Shown: positions 17,335 through 26,531 of the stretch, one piece after another
How positions within the stretch are numbered: position 1 is the stretch's first letter
How the letters are laid out: every line of letters starts with the position of its first letter
Assembly: GCF_001945445.1 (NCBI RefSeq)
Contig: NZ_MSXW01000028.1
Location: 1 to 64,000 of the forward strand
DNA: 64,000 nt
Origin: Pseudomonas sp. PA27(2017)
GTDB taxonomy: Bacteria > Pseudomonadota > Gammaproteobacteria > Pseudomonadales > Pseudomonadaceae
Direction: 5' to 3'
Translations under genes and position numbers: made by a program
Notes under the pieces: model-generated
Seen by the model: only the letters and a program-made list of their open reading frames with translations
What the model was told of the DNA's origin: nothing
Databases searched by the model: none

Positions 17335-18210
17335 ATGGAAATTATCCGCCGCCGTATCGAACGCCAGGTGCTCAGTCTCAGTGGCATCTCCCTCGGCCAG
17401 ATCGACTTCGAAAACCCCAAGGGCGACCCCGGCCTGTTCGGCCCGGAGGCCGTGTGCTGGCGCATCCATGGTGACTTCACCAGCATGCTGATCGGCGGTA
17501 TCACCGCCCTGCTGCTGCAAGCCCTGCACCCGCTGGCGCTGGCCGGCGTGTGGGATCACTCCAATTTCCGCGAAGACCTGCTCGGCCGTCTGCGCCGCAC
17601 CGGCCAGTTCGTATCCGGCACCACCTTCGCCAGCCGAGCCGACGCCGACTGGCTGATCGACAAGGTCAGGCGCATCCACCTGCACGTGGTCGGCACCGCG
17701 CCGGATGGCCGCCCGTACAGCGCCAGCGATCCCGAACTGCTGACCTGGGTGCACGTGGCCGAGGTGCACAGCTTTTTGCAGGCCCACCTGCGTTACCTCA
17801 ACCCGCAAATGAGCGGCGCCGATCAGGATCGCTACTACGCCGAGATCGCCCTGGTGGCCGAGCGGCTGGGCGCGCGCGGCGTACCTCGCAACCGGGTGCA
17901 GATGGACAGCTACCTGCAGCGCATGCGAGGCCAGTTGCTGTGCGACGAACGTTCGCGGGAAATCCTGCGCATCCTGCTGGCAGCACCCGCACCCAGCCGG
18001 CTGGCCGCACCGGTGGGCAAGCTGTTCATGCAGGCCGGCATCGACTTGCTGCCTGACTGGGCCCAGCAGATGCTCGATCAACCCATGACGCCGCTGCGCA
18101 GCCGCCTGGTACGCAGCAGCGTGCATGGCATCGCGCCGATCATTCGCTGGGCGGTGCGCAGTGGTTCGCTGCACCGGTCGCGTGTTCGTATGGGCCTGCC
18201 GCCGTATTGA
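17335..18210 (+). CDS. oxygenase MpaB / DUF2236 family protein
   Basis: A 291-residue helical protein of the DUF2236/MpaB oxygenase family, related to latex-clearing protein and fungal MpaB, which bind haem b. Family features include an N-terminal GDPGLFGP region followed by WRIHGDF, the helix with LLLQALHPLALAGV and DHS, and the AEVHSFLQAH histidine motif that may supply an axial haem ligand. No signal peptide is seen. The physiological substrate is unknown. It is monocistronic or cotranscribed with the next gene, 121 bases downstream. Confidence 0.85.
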   Translation: MEIIRRRIERQVLSLSGISLGQIDFENPKGDPGLFGPEAVCWRIHGDFTSMLIGGITALLLQALHPLALAGVWDHSNFREDLLGRLRRTGQFVSGTTFASRADADWLIDKVRRIHLHVVGTAPDGRPYSASDPELLTWVHVAEVHSFLQAHLRYLNPQMSGADQDRYYAEIALVAERLGARGVPRNRVQMDSYLQRMRGQLLCDERSREILRILLAAPAPSRLAAPVGKLFMQAGIDLLPDWAQQMLDQPMTPLRSRLVRSSVHGIAPIIRWAVRSGSLHRSRVRMGLPPY

Positions 18211-18331
18211 GAATTCGCTCGATGCCCGGCACGCCAGTCAGGCAATCGACACCGCAGCGCCGACGCTCAGCGGGCCTTTAAGCGATTGCGAGGGTGGTAG
18301 ACTGCGCGCCCCTTTTCTACGAGTCGCTGCC

Positions 18332-19348
18332 ATGCCGTCTCTCGACCAGGCAGTGCGCGCCGCACTCGCCAATCGCCACGCTCTGATCGCCGAGTTGCAC
18401 GCACAGAGCACCGACTGCTATCGCCTGTTCCATGGCAGCCAGGAAGGCGCCGGCGGCCTGACCGTCGACCGCTACGGCCCGCAACTGATGGTGCAGAGCT
18501 TTCACCAGACGCTCGGCCGCGACGAGTTGCTGGCCCTGCACGCGCTCGTCGACGAATTCCTTGGACTGCAGACGGCGCTGGTCTACAACGACCGCTCCAA
18601 GGGCAACTCGCGCATCGACCGCAGTGACCCGGTCTACGTCGCCGAAGACGCGGCGCTGGTCGACCTGGTCGGCCAGGAATGGGGCCTCAACTACCGGGTG
18701 CGCGGCCGCCACGCAGGGCAGGACCCACTGTTGTTTCTCGACCTGCGCAACGCCCGTGGCTGGGTGCAGCGCCACAGCGCGGGCAAGAGCGTGCTCAACC
18801 TGTTCGCCTACACCTGTGGCGTAGGCCTGAATGCCGCCGCAGGCGGTGCGCGCGACGTGGTGAACCTCGACTTCGCCGAAGGCAACCTGGCGGTCGGCCG
18901 CGAAAATGGCGCGCTCAACCCGGCTCTGCCGGCCATGCAGTTCGTGCAATCGGATTACTTCCCGGCAATCCGGCAGTGGGCCGGGCTGCCCATCGCCGCG
19001 CGCCGTGGCCAGAAGCTGCCGAGCTACCCGCGCCTGGAACAACGCCAGTTCGACCTGGTGTTTCTCGACCCGCCCGCCTGGGCCAAGAGCGCCTTCGGTA
19101 CCGTCGACCTGCTGCGCGATTACCAGAGCCTGCTCAAGCCGGCGATTCTCGCCACGGCCGAGAACGGCACCCTGGTGTGCTGCAACAACCTGGCGAAAGT
19201 GCCCATGGATGAATGGCGTGAACAGGTGCTGCGCTGCGCCAGCAAGCTCGGCCGCCCGGTACGCGAGCACGAGCAGCTGCCACCGGCGACGGACTTTCCC
19301 TCTAACGATGGCAATCCTCCGCTAAAGACCCTGGTTCTGCATTTCTGA
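18332..19348 (+). CDS. class I SAM-dependent methyltransferase, RlmI/RlmK-like
   Basis: A 338-residue Rossmann methyltransferase. The N-terminal part has a GGLTVDRYG segment typical of the RlmI-type RNA methyltransferase family. SAM motif I is NLFAYTCGVGL and motif IV is FLDPPAWAKS, the DPP form found in cytosine-C5 and guanine RNA methyltransferases. It probably modifies RNA, but the target base is not determined. The start at 18332 (MPSLDQAVRA) is favoured by family length; an in-frame open stretch upstream overlaps the DUF2236 gene. Confidence 0.8.
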   Translation: MPSLDQAVRAALANRHALIAELHAQSTDCYRLFHGSQEGAGGLTVDRYGPQLMVQSFHQTLGRDELLALHALVDEFLGLQTALVYNDRSKGNSRIDRSDPVYVAEDAALVDLVGQEWGLNYRVRGRHAGQDPLLFLDLRNARGWVQRHSAGKSVLNLFAYTCGVGLNAAAGGARDVVNLDFAEGNLAVGRENGALNPALPAMQFVQSDYFPAIRQWAGLPIAARRGQKLPSYPRLEQRQFDLVFLDPPAWAKSAFGTVDLLRDYQSLLKPAILATAENGTLVCCNNLAKVPMDEWREQVLRCASKLGRPVREHEQLPPATDFPSNDGNPPLKTLVLHF

Positions 19349-19429
19349 CAGGCCCGCCCCCCCTTCCCGCGGAACCTAGGCTCCATGCCATAATCCAAGG
19401 CACTCCCGCCAGGAAGATGAAGCGAAACC

Positions 19430-22375
19430 ATGCCCAAAGGATTGCGCCGCGCCGCCACTGCCCTGTTGATCGCCCTGGGGCTGTATAGCCTGATCGGCTT
19501 CCTGATCCTGCCCGGTGTTGCCCTGCGCATCGCCAATCAGCAACTGGAGAACTATGCCACCCAGCCGGCGCGGCTGGATCGCCTGCAGCTCAACCCCTTC
19601 ACCCTGGAACTGAAATTGTGGGGCCTGCACCTGGGTGAGCCCGGCAAGGAACAGGTGGCCTTCGAACACCTGGCGGTCGACCTGCAGCTGGACAGCCTGT
19701 GGAGCGGCGCCCTGCACCTGGCGAACGTCAGCCTGGTCAAGCCGCACACCGAGGTGCGCTTCGACAAGGACGGCACCCTCAACCTGGCGCAGCTGTTCAA
19801 GCTGCCGCCCAGCGAGCCCAAGCCCGATGAGCCGAGCGAGCCGTTCCCGCTACGCATCGACCGTATCGAACTGCTGGGCGGCAACCTGCGCTTTCAGGAC
19901 CTGCGCCCGCAGGATGCGATCGACATCCACTACGACGACCTGAACCTCGAGCTGCACAACCTCAGCACCCTGCCCGACGACAACGCCGACATGACCCTCG
20001 TGGCCACCGGCCCGGCTGGCGGGCGCATCGACTGGAGCGGCGAGCTGAGCCTCAGCCCGTTCAGCTCCAGCGGCACCCTGAAGATCACCGACGAGCCCAT
20101 GCAGGCATTCTGGCCGTACGTACGCGACGCCGTGCCGCTGGTGCTCGAACAGGGCGTGGTCAACCTCAGCACCGACTATCGGCTGGACCTGCGCAAGGGC
20201 ACCGAGCTGACCCTCAGCAACGCACGCATCAAAGCCGCACCGTTCGCCATGAAAACGCCGGACGGCAAGCCGCTGGTCAAGCTGCAATCGCTGGAGGTCA
20301 GCGAAGCCTCGCTGGATCTGGCCAAGCAGCAGGTGGTCATCGGCAAGGTTCGCGGGCAAACGCTGGAAGCCTGGGCGAACCGAGAAAAGGATGGCGAGCT
20401 GGACTGGCAGAAGCTGTTCGCCGGCGAGCCACGGCCAGCGCCAGCGCAGGCACCAACGGACGACGGCAAACGACCGAGTGCCGGCGAAAGCGACAGCCAA
20501 GCCCAGCCGGCCACCAAGCAGCCGGCCAAGCCCTGGCAGGTGCAGGTCAAGGACGTGCAACTGCGCGACTACCACGCTCACCTGGTGGACCGCGTGCCGG
20601 ACGAGGAATTGGCCGTCGAACTTGGCCCGCTCGATCTGGACATGCAGAACTTCGACAGCCTGGGCACCTCGCCCTTCACGCTCAAACTGGATACCGGGGT
20701 CGGCAAACAGGGCAAGCTGCAGGCCGAGGGCCAGGTGCAACCGAGCCCGACTACCGCCAGCCTGAAGGTCGCCACCCGCAATATCGACATGCGCACGGCC
20801 CAGGCTTATATCAGCCCCTTCGTGCACCTGGAGCTGCGCAGCGGCCTGTTGAGCAGCGACCTCGACGTCGCCCTCACCGGCACCGAACCACTGGCGCTGC
20901 GCGTACAGGGCAAGGCGCAAGTGACCCAGCTGCATACTCTCGACACCCTCAAGGAACGCGACCTGCTGCGCTGGAAGCAGCTGGATCTGGGTGGCATCGA
21001 CTACCGCCATGGCGAGCGCCTGGACATCGAGCGGGTGGACCTGGAACAGCCCTACGCGCGCTTCATCATCAACGAAGACCTGACCACCAACGTCAACGAG
21101 CTGATCATCAAGCAACCAGCCGGCAATGCCTCGCAGGCGAAGGCGTCTGCAGATGCCTCTGCGGACAAGCCACTGGCGATCCGCATTGGCGAGGTCAGCC
21201 TGAAAGATGGCTCGGCCAACTTCGCCGATTTCAGCCTCCGGCCCAACTTCGCCACCGCCGTGCAGCAGCTCAACGGCCGCATCGGCACCCTCGACAGCAC
21301 CGCCAACAAGGCCGCACCGGTGAACATCACCGGCAAGGTGGATCGCTACGCGCCGGTCAGCATCAAGGGCAGCCTGACGCCGTTCGACCCGCTGCAAAGC
21401 CTGGACATCGCCACCCAGTTCCGCCAGGTCGAGCTGACCACCCTGACGCCCTACTCCGGCAAATTCGCCGGCTACCGCATCCGCAAGGGCCGCCTGAACC
21501 TGGATCTGCACTACCGCATCAACGACGGCAAGCTCAACGCCGATAACAAGGTGTTGGTCGAGCAATTGCAGTTGGGCGAGAAGGTCGACAGCCCAGACGC
21601 CGTCGACCTGCCGATCCGCCTGGCCGTGGCCCTGCTCAAGGACACCCAGGGGCGCATCTCCCTGGAACTGCCGCTGCAGGGCAACCTCAACGACCCGCAG
21701 TTCAGCGTCATGCCGATCGTCTGGCAGACCCTGCGCAACCTGGTGCTGCGCGCCGCCCAGGCGCCGTTCAAGTTCATCGGCGGGCTGGTCAGCGGCGGCA
21801 GCGACATGGACCTGAGTACCGTGCTGTTCGCCCCCGGTAGCGCCGAGCTGGACGGCCAGGCGCGCCAGGCCCTGGACACCCTGGCCAGCGCCCTGCGGGA
21901 GCGCCCGGCCCTGCGCCTGGAAATCGAAGGCGCCGCCGCCCAGAGCAGCGATGGCCCGCTGCTCGCCGAACGGCGGTTGGAGCGCGAGTATCAGAACTAC
22001 CTGTACCGCATCATGCAGCGCCGCGGTGACCAGGTGCCAGCCAACGCCGAGGCGCTGGTGGTGCCGGATGACGAAAAAGCCCCGCTGCTCGAAGGCATCT
22101 ATCGCGCGCGTCTCAAGCAGCAGCCACCGGCCGAATGGGCCACACTGGACGATGAGGAGCGCACCGCCAAACTGCACGCGGCGGTGCTCGCCTCCTGGAG
22201 CGACAGCCGCGGCCTGCAGCGCCTACTGGCGCAGCAGCGCGCGGCGGCGATCAAGGATTATCTGGTGGACCACGACAAACTGGCGGACGAGCGCATCTAT
22301 CTGCTCGACGTCAACCTCGGCCAGGCCGAACCCGATGGCCGCGTGGCCACTCCCCTACACTTGGGCAGCGAGTGA
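19430..22375 (+). CDS. DUF748 domain envelope protein (AsmA-like)
   Basis: A 981-residue protein with one N-terminal membrane anchor (about residues 8-30) and a long periplasmic part rich in repeated beta segments, as in AsmA/TamB-related proteins. Low-complexity Ala/Pro/Lys stretches separate the modules. Near the C-terminus an OmpA-like pattern (STVLFAPGSAELD...) is visible. AsmA-like proteins are thought to carry lipids between membranes, so an envelope role is likely but inferred. It is followed by two DUF2845 genes, possibly one operon. Confidence 0.85.
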   Translation: MPKGLRRAATALLIALGLYSLIGFLILPGVALRIANQQLENYATQPARLDRLQLNPFTLELKLWGLHLGEPGKEQVAFEHLAVDLQLDSLWSGALHLANVSLVKPHTEVRFDKDGTLNLAQLFKLPPSEPKPDEPSEPFPLRIDRIELLGGNLRFQDLRPQDAIDIHYDDLNLELHNLSTLPDDNADMTLVATGPAGGRIDWSGELSLSPFSSSGTLKITDEPMQAFWPYVRDAVPLVLEQGVVNLSTDYRLDLRKGTELTLSNARIKAAPFAMKTPDGKPLVKLQSLEVSEASLDLAKQQVVIGKVRGQTLEAWANREKDGELDWQKLFAGEPRPAPAQAPTDDGKRPSAGESDSQAQPATKQPAKPWQVQVKDVQLRDYHAHLVDRVPDEELAVELGPLDLDMQNFDSLGTSPFTLKLDTGVGKQGKLQAEGQVQPSPTTASLKVATRNIDMRTAQAYISPFVHLELRSGLLSSDLDVALTGTEPLALRVQGKAQVTQLHTLDTLKERDLLRWKQLDLGGIDYRHGERLDIERVDLEQPYARFIINEDLTTNVNELIIKQPAGNASQAKASADASADKPLAIRIGEVSLKDGSANFADFSLRPNFATAVQQLNGRIGTLDSTANKAAPVNITGKVDRYAPVSIKGSLTPFDPLQSLDIATQFRQVELTTLTPYSGKFAGYRIRKGRLNLDLHYRINDGKLNADNKVLVEQLQLGEKVDSPDAVDLPIRLAVALLKDTQGRISLELPLQGNLNDPQFSVMPIVWQTLRNLVLRAAQAPFKFIGGLVSGGSDMDLSTVLFAPGSAELDGQARQALDTLASALRERPALRLEIEGAAAQSSDGPLLAERRLEREYQNYLYRIMQRRGDQVPANAEALVVPDDEKAPLLEGIYRARLKQQPPAEWATLDDEERTAKLHAAVLASWSDSRGLQRLLAQQRAAAIKDYLVDHDKLADERIYLLDVNLGQAEPDGRVATPLHLGSE

Positions 22376-22380
22376 TAAGC

Positions 22381-22671
22381 ATGAAACGACTGGGCCTGTT
22401 GCTGGCGCTTTGCGCCAGCCCGCTGCTAAGCCACGCCGACACGTTGCGCTGCGGCAGCAAGCTGGTGAACCTTGGTGATCGCACCTTCGAAGTGATGCAG
22501 AAATGCGGCGAGCCGGCGTTCCGCGACCCCGTCGGCTACACGGTCGGCCCTTACAACCGGCGCGAAACCAGTATCGAGGAATGGGCTTACGAGCCCAGCA
22601 ACGGCATGTTCACCATCCTGACTTTCGAGGGCAATCGGCTAACACGCATCGAGCGCAAGCGCCGGCAATGA
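22381..22671 (+). CDS. DUF2845 secreted protein, first of a tandem pair
   Basis: A 96-residue protein with a signal peptide (cleavage near SHA-DTL). The mature part matches DUF2845: LRCGSKLVNLGD, VMQKCGEP, IEEWAYEPSNGM and a terminal basic region. Two cysteines (in RCGS and KCGE) could form a disulfide in the periplasm. It starts 5 bases after the DUF748 gene and overlaps its paralog downstream by 4 bases. Function is unknown. Confidence 0.85.
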   Translation: MKRLGLLLALCASPLLSHADTLRCGSKLVNLGDRTFEVMQKCGEPAFRDPVGYTVGPYNRRETSIEEWAYEPSNGMFTILTFEGNRLTRIERKRRQ

Positions 22672-22976
22672 CCATGATCAAGACACTGATTTCCTGCGCC
22701 CTGCTGGTGCTGCTGGCTGGCACCGCCAATGCCGCGACCTGGCGCTGCGGCAGCGCGATCGCCAGCACTGGCGATACCACCGCCGAAGTACAGGCCAAAT
22801 GCGGCGAGCCGAACAACCGCGACTTCGTCGGCTACAAAGACCAGACCGACCGCTACGGCTTCACCCATGAGGTGCAGGTCGAGGAATGGAACTACGGCCC
22901 ACGCAACGGCATGAACTACTTCTTGCGCTTCGAAGGCAATCGCCTGGAGCGGATCGACAGCAAGCGCGGCGATTAG
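22668..22976 (+). CDS. DUF2845 secreted protein, second of a tandem pair
   Basis: A 102-residue paralog of the preceding gene, with its own signal peptide (cleavage near ANA-ATW) and the same sequence skeleton: WRCGSAIASTGD, QAKCGEPNNRD, VEEWNYGPRNGM. ATG 22668 overlaps the previous stop (ATGA); ATG 22674 is an alternative. The two copies clearly arose by duplication but have diverged considerably. Function is unknown. Confidence 0.83.
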   Translation: MTMIKTLISCALLVLLAGTANAATWRCGSAIASTGDTTAEVQAKCGEPNNRDFVGYKDQTDRYGFTHEVQVEEWNYGPRNGMNYFLRFEGNRLERIDSKRGD

Positions 22977-23081
22977 CTTGCTGCTCTGATCAGCGAGGCG
23001 ATGACGGGAGGTCGCCGCCGGAGAATTCCTGGAACCGGTTCAAAGTCCTCGAGCCCAGGTTCGTCGATTTTGGCAGCTAAG

Positions 23082-23277
23082 CGTGGCGGGAGCGGCCGTT
23101 ATCCGATCCATTGTGTGCCGCGACCTCGCGGCGAATCGCTCAGGCACCGCCGAAATAGGCAGTCAGGCTGCAATCGTTTCGCCCCGAGGTCGGGGCTCCC
23201 ACAGGTTGGTTTGAGTGTCTGCTCCTGCCTTATAGCAGCCTGTTTCATATCGCCTGAGAAGATCCTGAACAGGTTCT
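23082..23277. repeat. REPIN-type interspersed repeat, copy 2
   Basis: This fills most of the 300-base gap between the DUF2845 pair and the PA4642-family gene. Two inverted REP arms (CGCGACCTCGCGGCGAA near 23115-23132 and TTCGCCCCGAGGTCGGGGCT near 23179-23199) enclose ~45 bases. The segment from 23127 is nearly identical to bases 1-110. The left arm carries small changes (TGTGTGCCG where copy 3 has TGTGGGAGCCG). No gene is seen at 22977-23276. Confidence 0.85.
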
Positions 23278-23564
23278 TAACCGCGAGCAGCGTTGACTGC
23301 CGCGATGTAGGCCTCGGCATTGCGCTGATCCTGGATCAGGGCGATGAAGTCATTGCCGTCGGCGTCCTTGGCCTCGAGGTCATAACCGGCCTCGATGAAG
23401 AAACCCAGGAAACGCTCGAAGTCGTGATCACGCAGGCCGCGGTAGGCTTTCACCAGTTTGTGCAGCGACGGCGGCGTGGCATCGGCCGGTTCCACGGCGA
23501 GAAACAGTTTGATCTGCTCATCGCTGATGTCGTCGCCAATCACCTGCTTCTTGTCTTTGCGCAT
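23277..23564 (-). CDS. PA4642-family protein, unknown function
   Basis: A 95-residue soluble protein beginning MRKDKKQVIGDDISDEQ and ending with a helical segment (DFIALIQDQRNAEAYIAAVNAA). It resembles the conserved Pseudomonas protein family named after PA4642, which likewise lies near hpt-upp-uraA in P. aeruginosa. There is no catalytic motif, signal peptide or membrane segment. Function is unknown. Confidence 0.7.
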   Translation of the reverse strand: MRKDKKQVIGDDISDEQIKLFLAVEPADATPPSLHKLVKAYRGLRDHDFERFLGFFIEAGYDLEAKDADGNDFIALIQDQRNAEAYIAAVNAARG

Positions 23565-23746
23565 CGCTCACTCCAGCTAACCACTTCACGGGGCCGGCAG
23601 TGTAACTCCGGCGCTGCACGCACTCAACGAAGGGCGCAGCCGGCGCCTGTAGCATCCACCCCGTGCAAGCGGTACGCGACCTAAGTCAACACCCAGGCTC
23701 CAATCGTCGCTCTATACTGGCGGCATTCCTTCCAGGAAGCGCCGCC

Positions 23747-25453
23747 ATGCCCACCCTGTTCGCCGCCTGCCGCCAGAGCCTGCGTAGTGGCTATTCCTGG
23801 GCCAGCCTGCGCGGCGACCTGGCCGCCGGCCTCACGGTGGGCATCATCGCCATTCCCCTGGCCATGGCCCTGGCGATCGCCGTTGGCGTGGCGCCGCAAC
23901 ACGGCCTGTACACGGTGCTGGTCGCCGCCCCACTGATCGCCCTGTGCGGCGGTTCGCGCTTCAATATTTCCGGCCCCACGGCGGCTTTCGTGGTGATTCT
24001 GCTGCCGATCACCCAGCAGTTCGGTATCGGCGGGCTGTTGCTGTGTACGGTGATGGCCGGTTTGATCCTGATCGCCCTGGGCCTGCTCAAAGCCGGAAGG
24101 CTGATCGAGTTCGTGCCTTACCCGGTCACCCTGGGCTTCACGGCCGGCATCGGCATCGTCATCGCTACCCTGCAACTCAAGGATCTGCTCGGCCTGCAAC
24201 TGGCTGGGCAGCCGAGTCACTACGTGCAACAGATTCAGATGCTCTGGCAAGCCCTTCCCGGCATCCAGCCCGGCGATACCGTGGTGGCGCTGGCCTGCCT
24301 CGGCGTGTTGCTGCTGTGGCCGCGGCTGGTGCCGCGGGTGCCCGGGCACCTGGTGGCGCTGACGGTGGGCGCGATACTGGGCCTGGCACTGGAGCGCGGT
24401 GGCTTGCCGGTGGCGACGCTGGGCGAGCGCTTCAGCTACAGCGTCGATGGCATCAGTTATCCGGGCATTCCGCCGTTTCTGCCGAGCTTCGCCTGGCCCT
24501 GGCAACTGCCAGGCGCCGATGGCCAGCCACTGGTGCTGTCGTTCGAACTGATCCGCCAGTTACTGGCGCCGGCCTTTGCCATCGCCATGCTCGGCGCCAT
24601 CGAGTCACTGCTTTGCGCAGTAGTGGCCGATGGCATGACCGGCAGCAAGCACGACCCCAACGCCGAATTGCTCGGCCAGGGTATCGGCAACCTGATGGCG
24701 CCGCTGTTCGGCGGCATCACCGCCACCGCGGCCATCGCCCGCAGCGCCACCAACGTGAGGGCCGGCGCCCGCTCACCACTGGCCGCGATCATCCATGCCG
24801 GCGTGGTGCTGGCGGCGATCCTGTTTCTCGCCCCGCTGTTCAGCTACCTGCCGATGGCCGCGCTGGCCGCTCTGCTGCTGATGGTGGCGTGGAACATGAG
24901 CGAAGCCCATCACGTAGCCCATACCCTGCGCATCGCGCCGCCCAGCGACGTGCTGGTGCTGCTCACCTGCCTGCTGCTGACGGTGCTGTTCGACATGGTG
25001 CTGGCGGTGGGCGTCGGCCTGCTGCTGGCCGCCGGACTGTTCATCAAGCGCATGAGCGAACTGACCGATGCCAGGCGCCTGCCGCGCAACGGCCATCAGG
25101 CCCTGAGCGACCTGCCCGAGCACGTGCTGGCCCTGGCCATCCGCGGACCGCTGTTCTTTGGCGCGGCCCAGCGTACCCTGGAAGCGCTGCGCCGGCTCGA
25201 CCCGCATATCCGCGTGGTGATTCTGGATGTCAGCGCAGTGCCGATGCTCGACATGACCGCCCTCGCCGCCCTGCACAGCACCGTGCTCGAGTACCGCAAG
25301 CAGGGCATCGCCCTGATCGTCAGCGGCGCGTCACCGTCATTGCGCCTGAAGCTGCGTCGGGCCGGCCTGCAACGCACCCACGGGCGCCTCAGCTACGCTC
25401 GTGATCTGCACCAGGCGCGAGCGATCTGCGAAAGCTGGCCAAGCGAAGCCTGA
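23747..25453 (+). CDS. SulP-family anion transporter with STAS domain (DauA-like)
   Basis: A 568-residue SulP (SLC26) transporter. About 12-14 membrane segments occupy residues 20-430, starting with the family signature LAAGLTVGIIAIPLAMALAIA and including GGSRFNISGPTAAF. A C-terminal STAS domain (~440-560) includes VVILDVSAVPMLDMTALAAL. Such proteins carry sulfate, bicarbonate or C4-dicarboxylates (E. coli DauA); the substrate here cannot be assigned. The start at 23747 follows CCAGGAAGCGCC. Confidence 0.88.
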   Translation: MPTLFAACRQSLRSGYSWASLRGDLAAGLTVGIIAIPLAMALAIAVGVAPQHGLYTVLVAAPLIALCGGSRFNISGPTAAFVVILLPITQQFGIGGLLLCTVMAGLILIALGLLKAGRLIEFVPYPVTLGFTAGIGIVIATLQLKDLLGLQLAGQPSHYVQQIQMLWQALPGIQPGDTVVALACLGVLLLWPRLVPRVPGHLVALTVGAILGLALERGGLPVATLGERFSYSVDGISYPGIPPFLPSFAWPWQLPGADGQPLVLSFELIRQLLAPAFAIAMLGAIESLLCAVVADGMTGSKHDPNAELLGQGIGNLMAPLFGGITATAAIARSATNVRAGARSPLAAIIHAGVVLAAILFLAPLFSYLPMAALAALLLMVAWNMSEAHHVAHTLRIAPPSDVLVLLTCLLLTVLFDMVLAVGVGLLLAAGLFIKRMSELTDARRLPRNGHQALSDLPEHVLALAIRGPLFFGAAQRTLEALRRLDPHIRVVILDVSAVPMLDMTALAALHSTVLEYRKQGIALIVSGASPSLRLKLRRAGLQRTHGRLSYARDLHQARAICESWPSEA

Positions 25454-25529
25454 ATCGCGTGGCAGTTGGCCGTGGGGCTTGGAAGCCATTCACGATCTTT
25501 CGGCTCGATTTCAGCGCTTTGCCTGCAAA

Positions 25530-25724
25530 GTGGCGGGAGCGGTCGTTATCCGATCCAATGTGGGAGCCGCGACCTCGCGGCGAATTGGTCAGGCACCGCC
25601 TGATAGGCAGTCAAACTGCAATCGTTTCGCCCCGAAGTCGGGGCTCCCACAGGTTGGTTTGAGCGGCCGCTATTACCTTGTAGCCGTCTCTTCATGTCGC
25701 CAAAAAGATCGTGAGCGGGTTCTC
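25530..25724. repeat. REPIN-type interspersed repeat, copy 3
   Basis: The most complete copy. The left REP TGTGGGAGCCGCGACCTCG... (25559-25584) and right REP ...CGAAGTCGGGGCTCCCACA (25625-25650) are inverted, about 40 bases apart, and can form a long hairpin. The flanks GTGGCGGGAGCGGTCGTTAT and the tail up to ~25724 match copy 2. It lies between the convergent SulP and hpt genes, whose 269-base gap holds nothing else visible. Confidence 0.88.
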
Positions 25725-26280
25725 AGAGCCCCTTGACCGCGAAGATGCCCGGGGCGTTGCGCCAGTAGCCCTTGTAGTCCATGCCGTAACCGAAGATGTA
25801 GCGGTCGATGCACGGCAGGCCGACGTAATCGGCTTTCAGGTCCGGGCGCGCCTTGCGGTCGTGATCCTTGTCGATCAGCACCGCAGTGTGCACGTTGGCG
25901 GCACCGGCGTGGTGACAGAAATCGATGATCGCGCCCAGGGTGTGCCCTTCGTCGAGGATGTCATCGATGATCAGCACGTCGCGGTCGATGAACGACACTT
26001 CCGGCTTGGCCTTCCAGAACAGCTCGCCGCCGCTGGTCTGGTTGCGGTAGCGGCTGGCGTGCAGGTAGCTGGCTTCCAGGGGAAAGTCGAGCTGGGTCAA
26101 CAGCTTGCCGGAGAAGATCAGCCCGCCGTTCATCACGCAGAACACCACTGGGTTGCGCTCGGCCAAATCGGCGTTGATGGCGGCGGCGACGCGGGTGATG
26201 GCCGCTTCCACGTCGGCTTCGCTGTACAGGCAATCGGCTTCGGCCATGACCTGGCGGATGTGGGCGAGATCGGCAGACAT
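25723..26280 (-). CDS. hpt: hypoxanthine-guanine phosphoribosyltransferase
   Basis: A 185-residue type I PRTase salvaging hypoxanthine and guanine with PRPP. The PRPP-binding motif VLIIDDILDEGHTL is clear, as is the CVMNGGLIFSGKLL loop. It is the long Pseudomonas form of the enzyme. It is divergent from upp across a 251-base region. Confidence 0.93.
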   Translation of the reverse strand: MSADLAHIRQVMAEADCLYSEADVEAAITRVAAAINADLAERNPVVFCVMNGGLIFSGKLLTQLDFPLEASYLHASRYRNQTSGGELFWKAKPEVSFIDRDVLIIDDILDEGHTLGAIIDFCHHAGAANVHTAVLIDKDHDRKARPDLKADYVGLPCIDRYIFGYGMDYKGYWRNAPGIFAVKGL

Positions 26281-26531
26281 ATCGTGTCCTCGTAGGCGGG
26301 CCGGCGTGGCGCCGCATGGGTGGCCCCGGCGCAGGAGCTGAACACCGGGTCAGAAAAAAGCCGGCAACGTTACGCATCCGCCCGACGAGGCGCAAGCACC
26401 GCCATCGACACGCGACAGGTGGCATAACCGTTGCTCGATGATTATAAAAAGTTCCACATCCGCAGCGCCAAATTGCAACGCAATGCTTTAATCTAGCGTG
26501 TTTTTTGCCCATTTTTGCCGGAGACCCTGCA

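Noticed and set aside
26281..26531. Riboswitch or shared operator in the hpt/upp divergent region
   Set aside because: No convincing conserved fold, paired -35/-10 or long dyad could be supported by eye.
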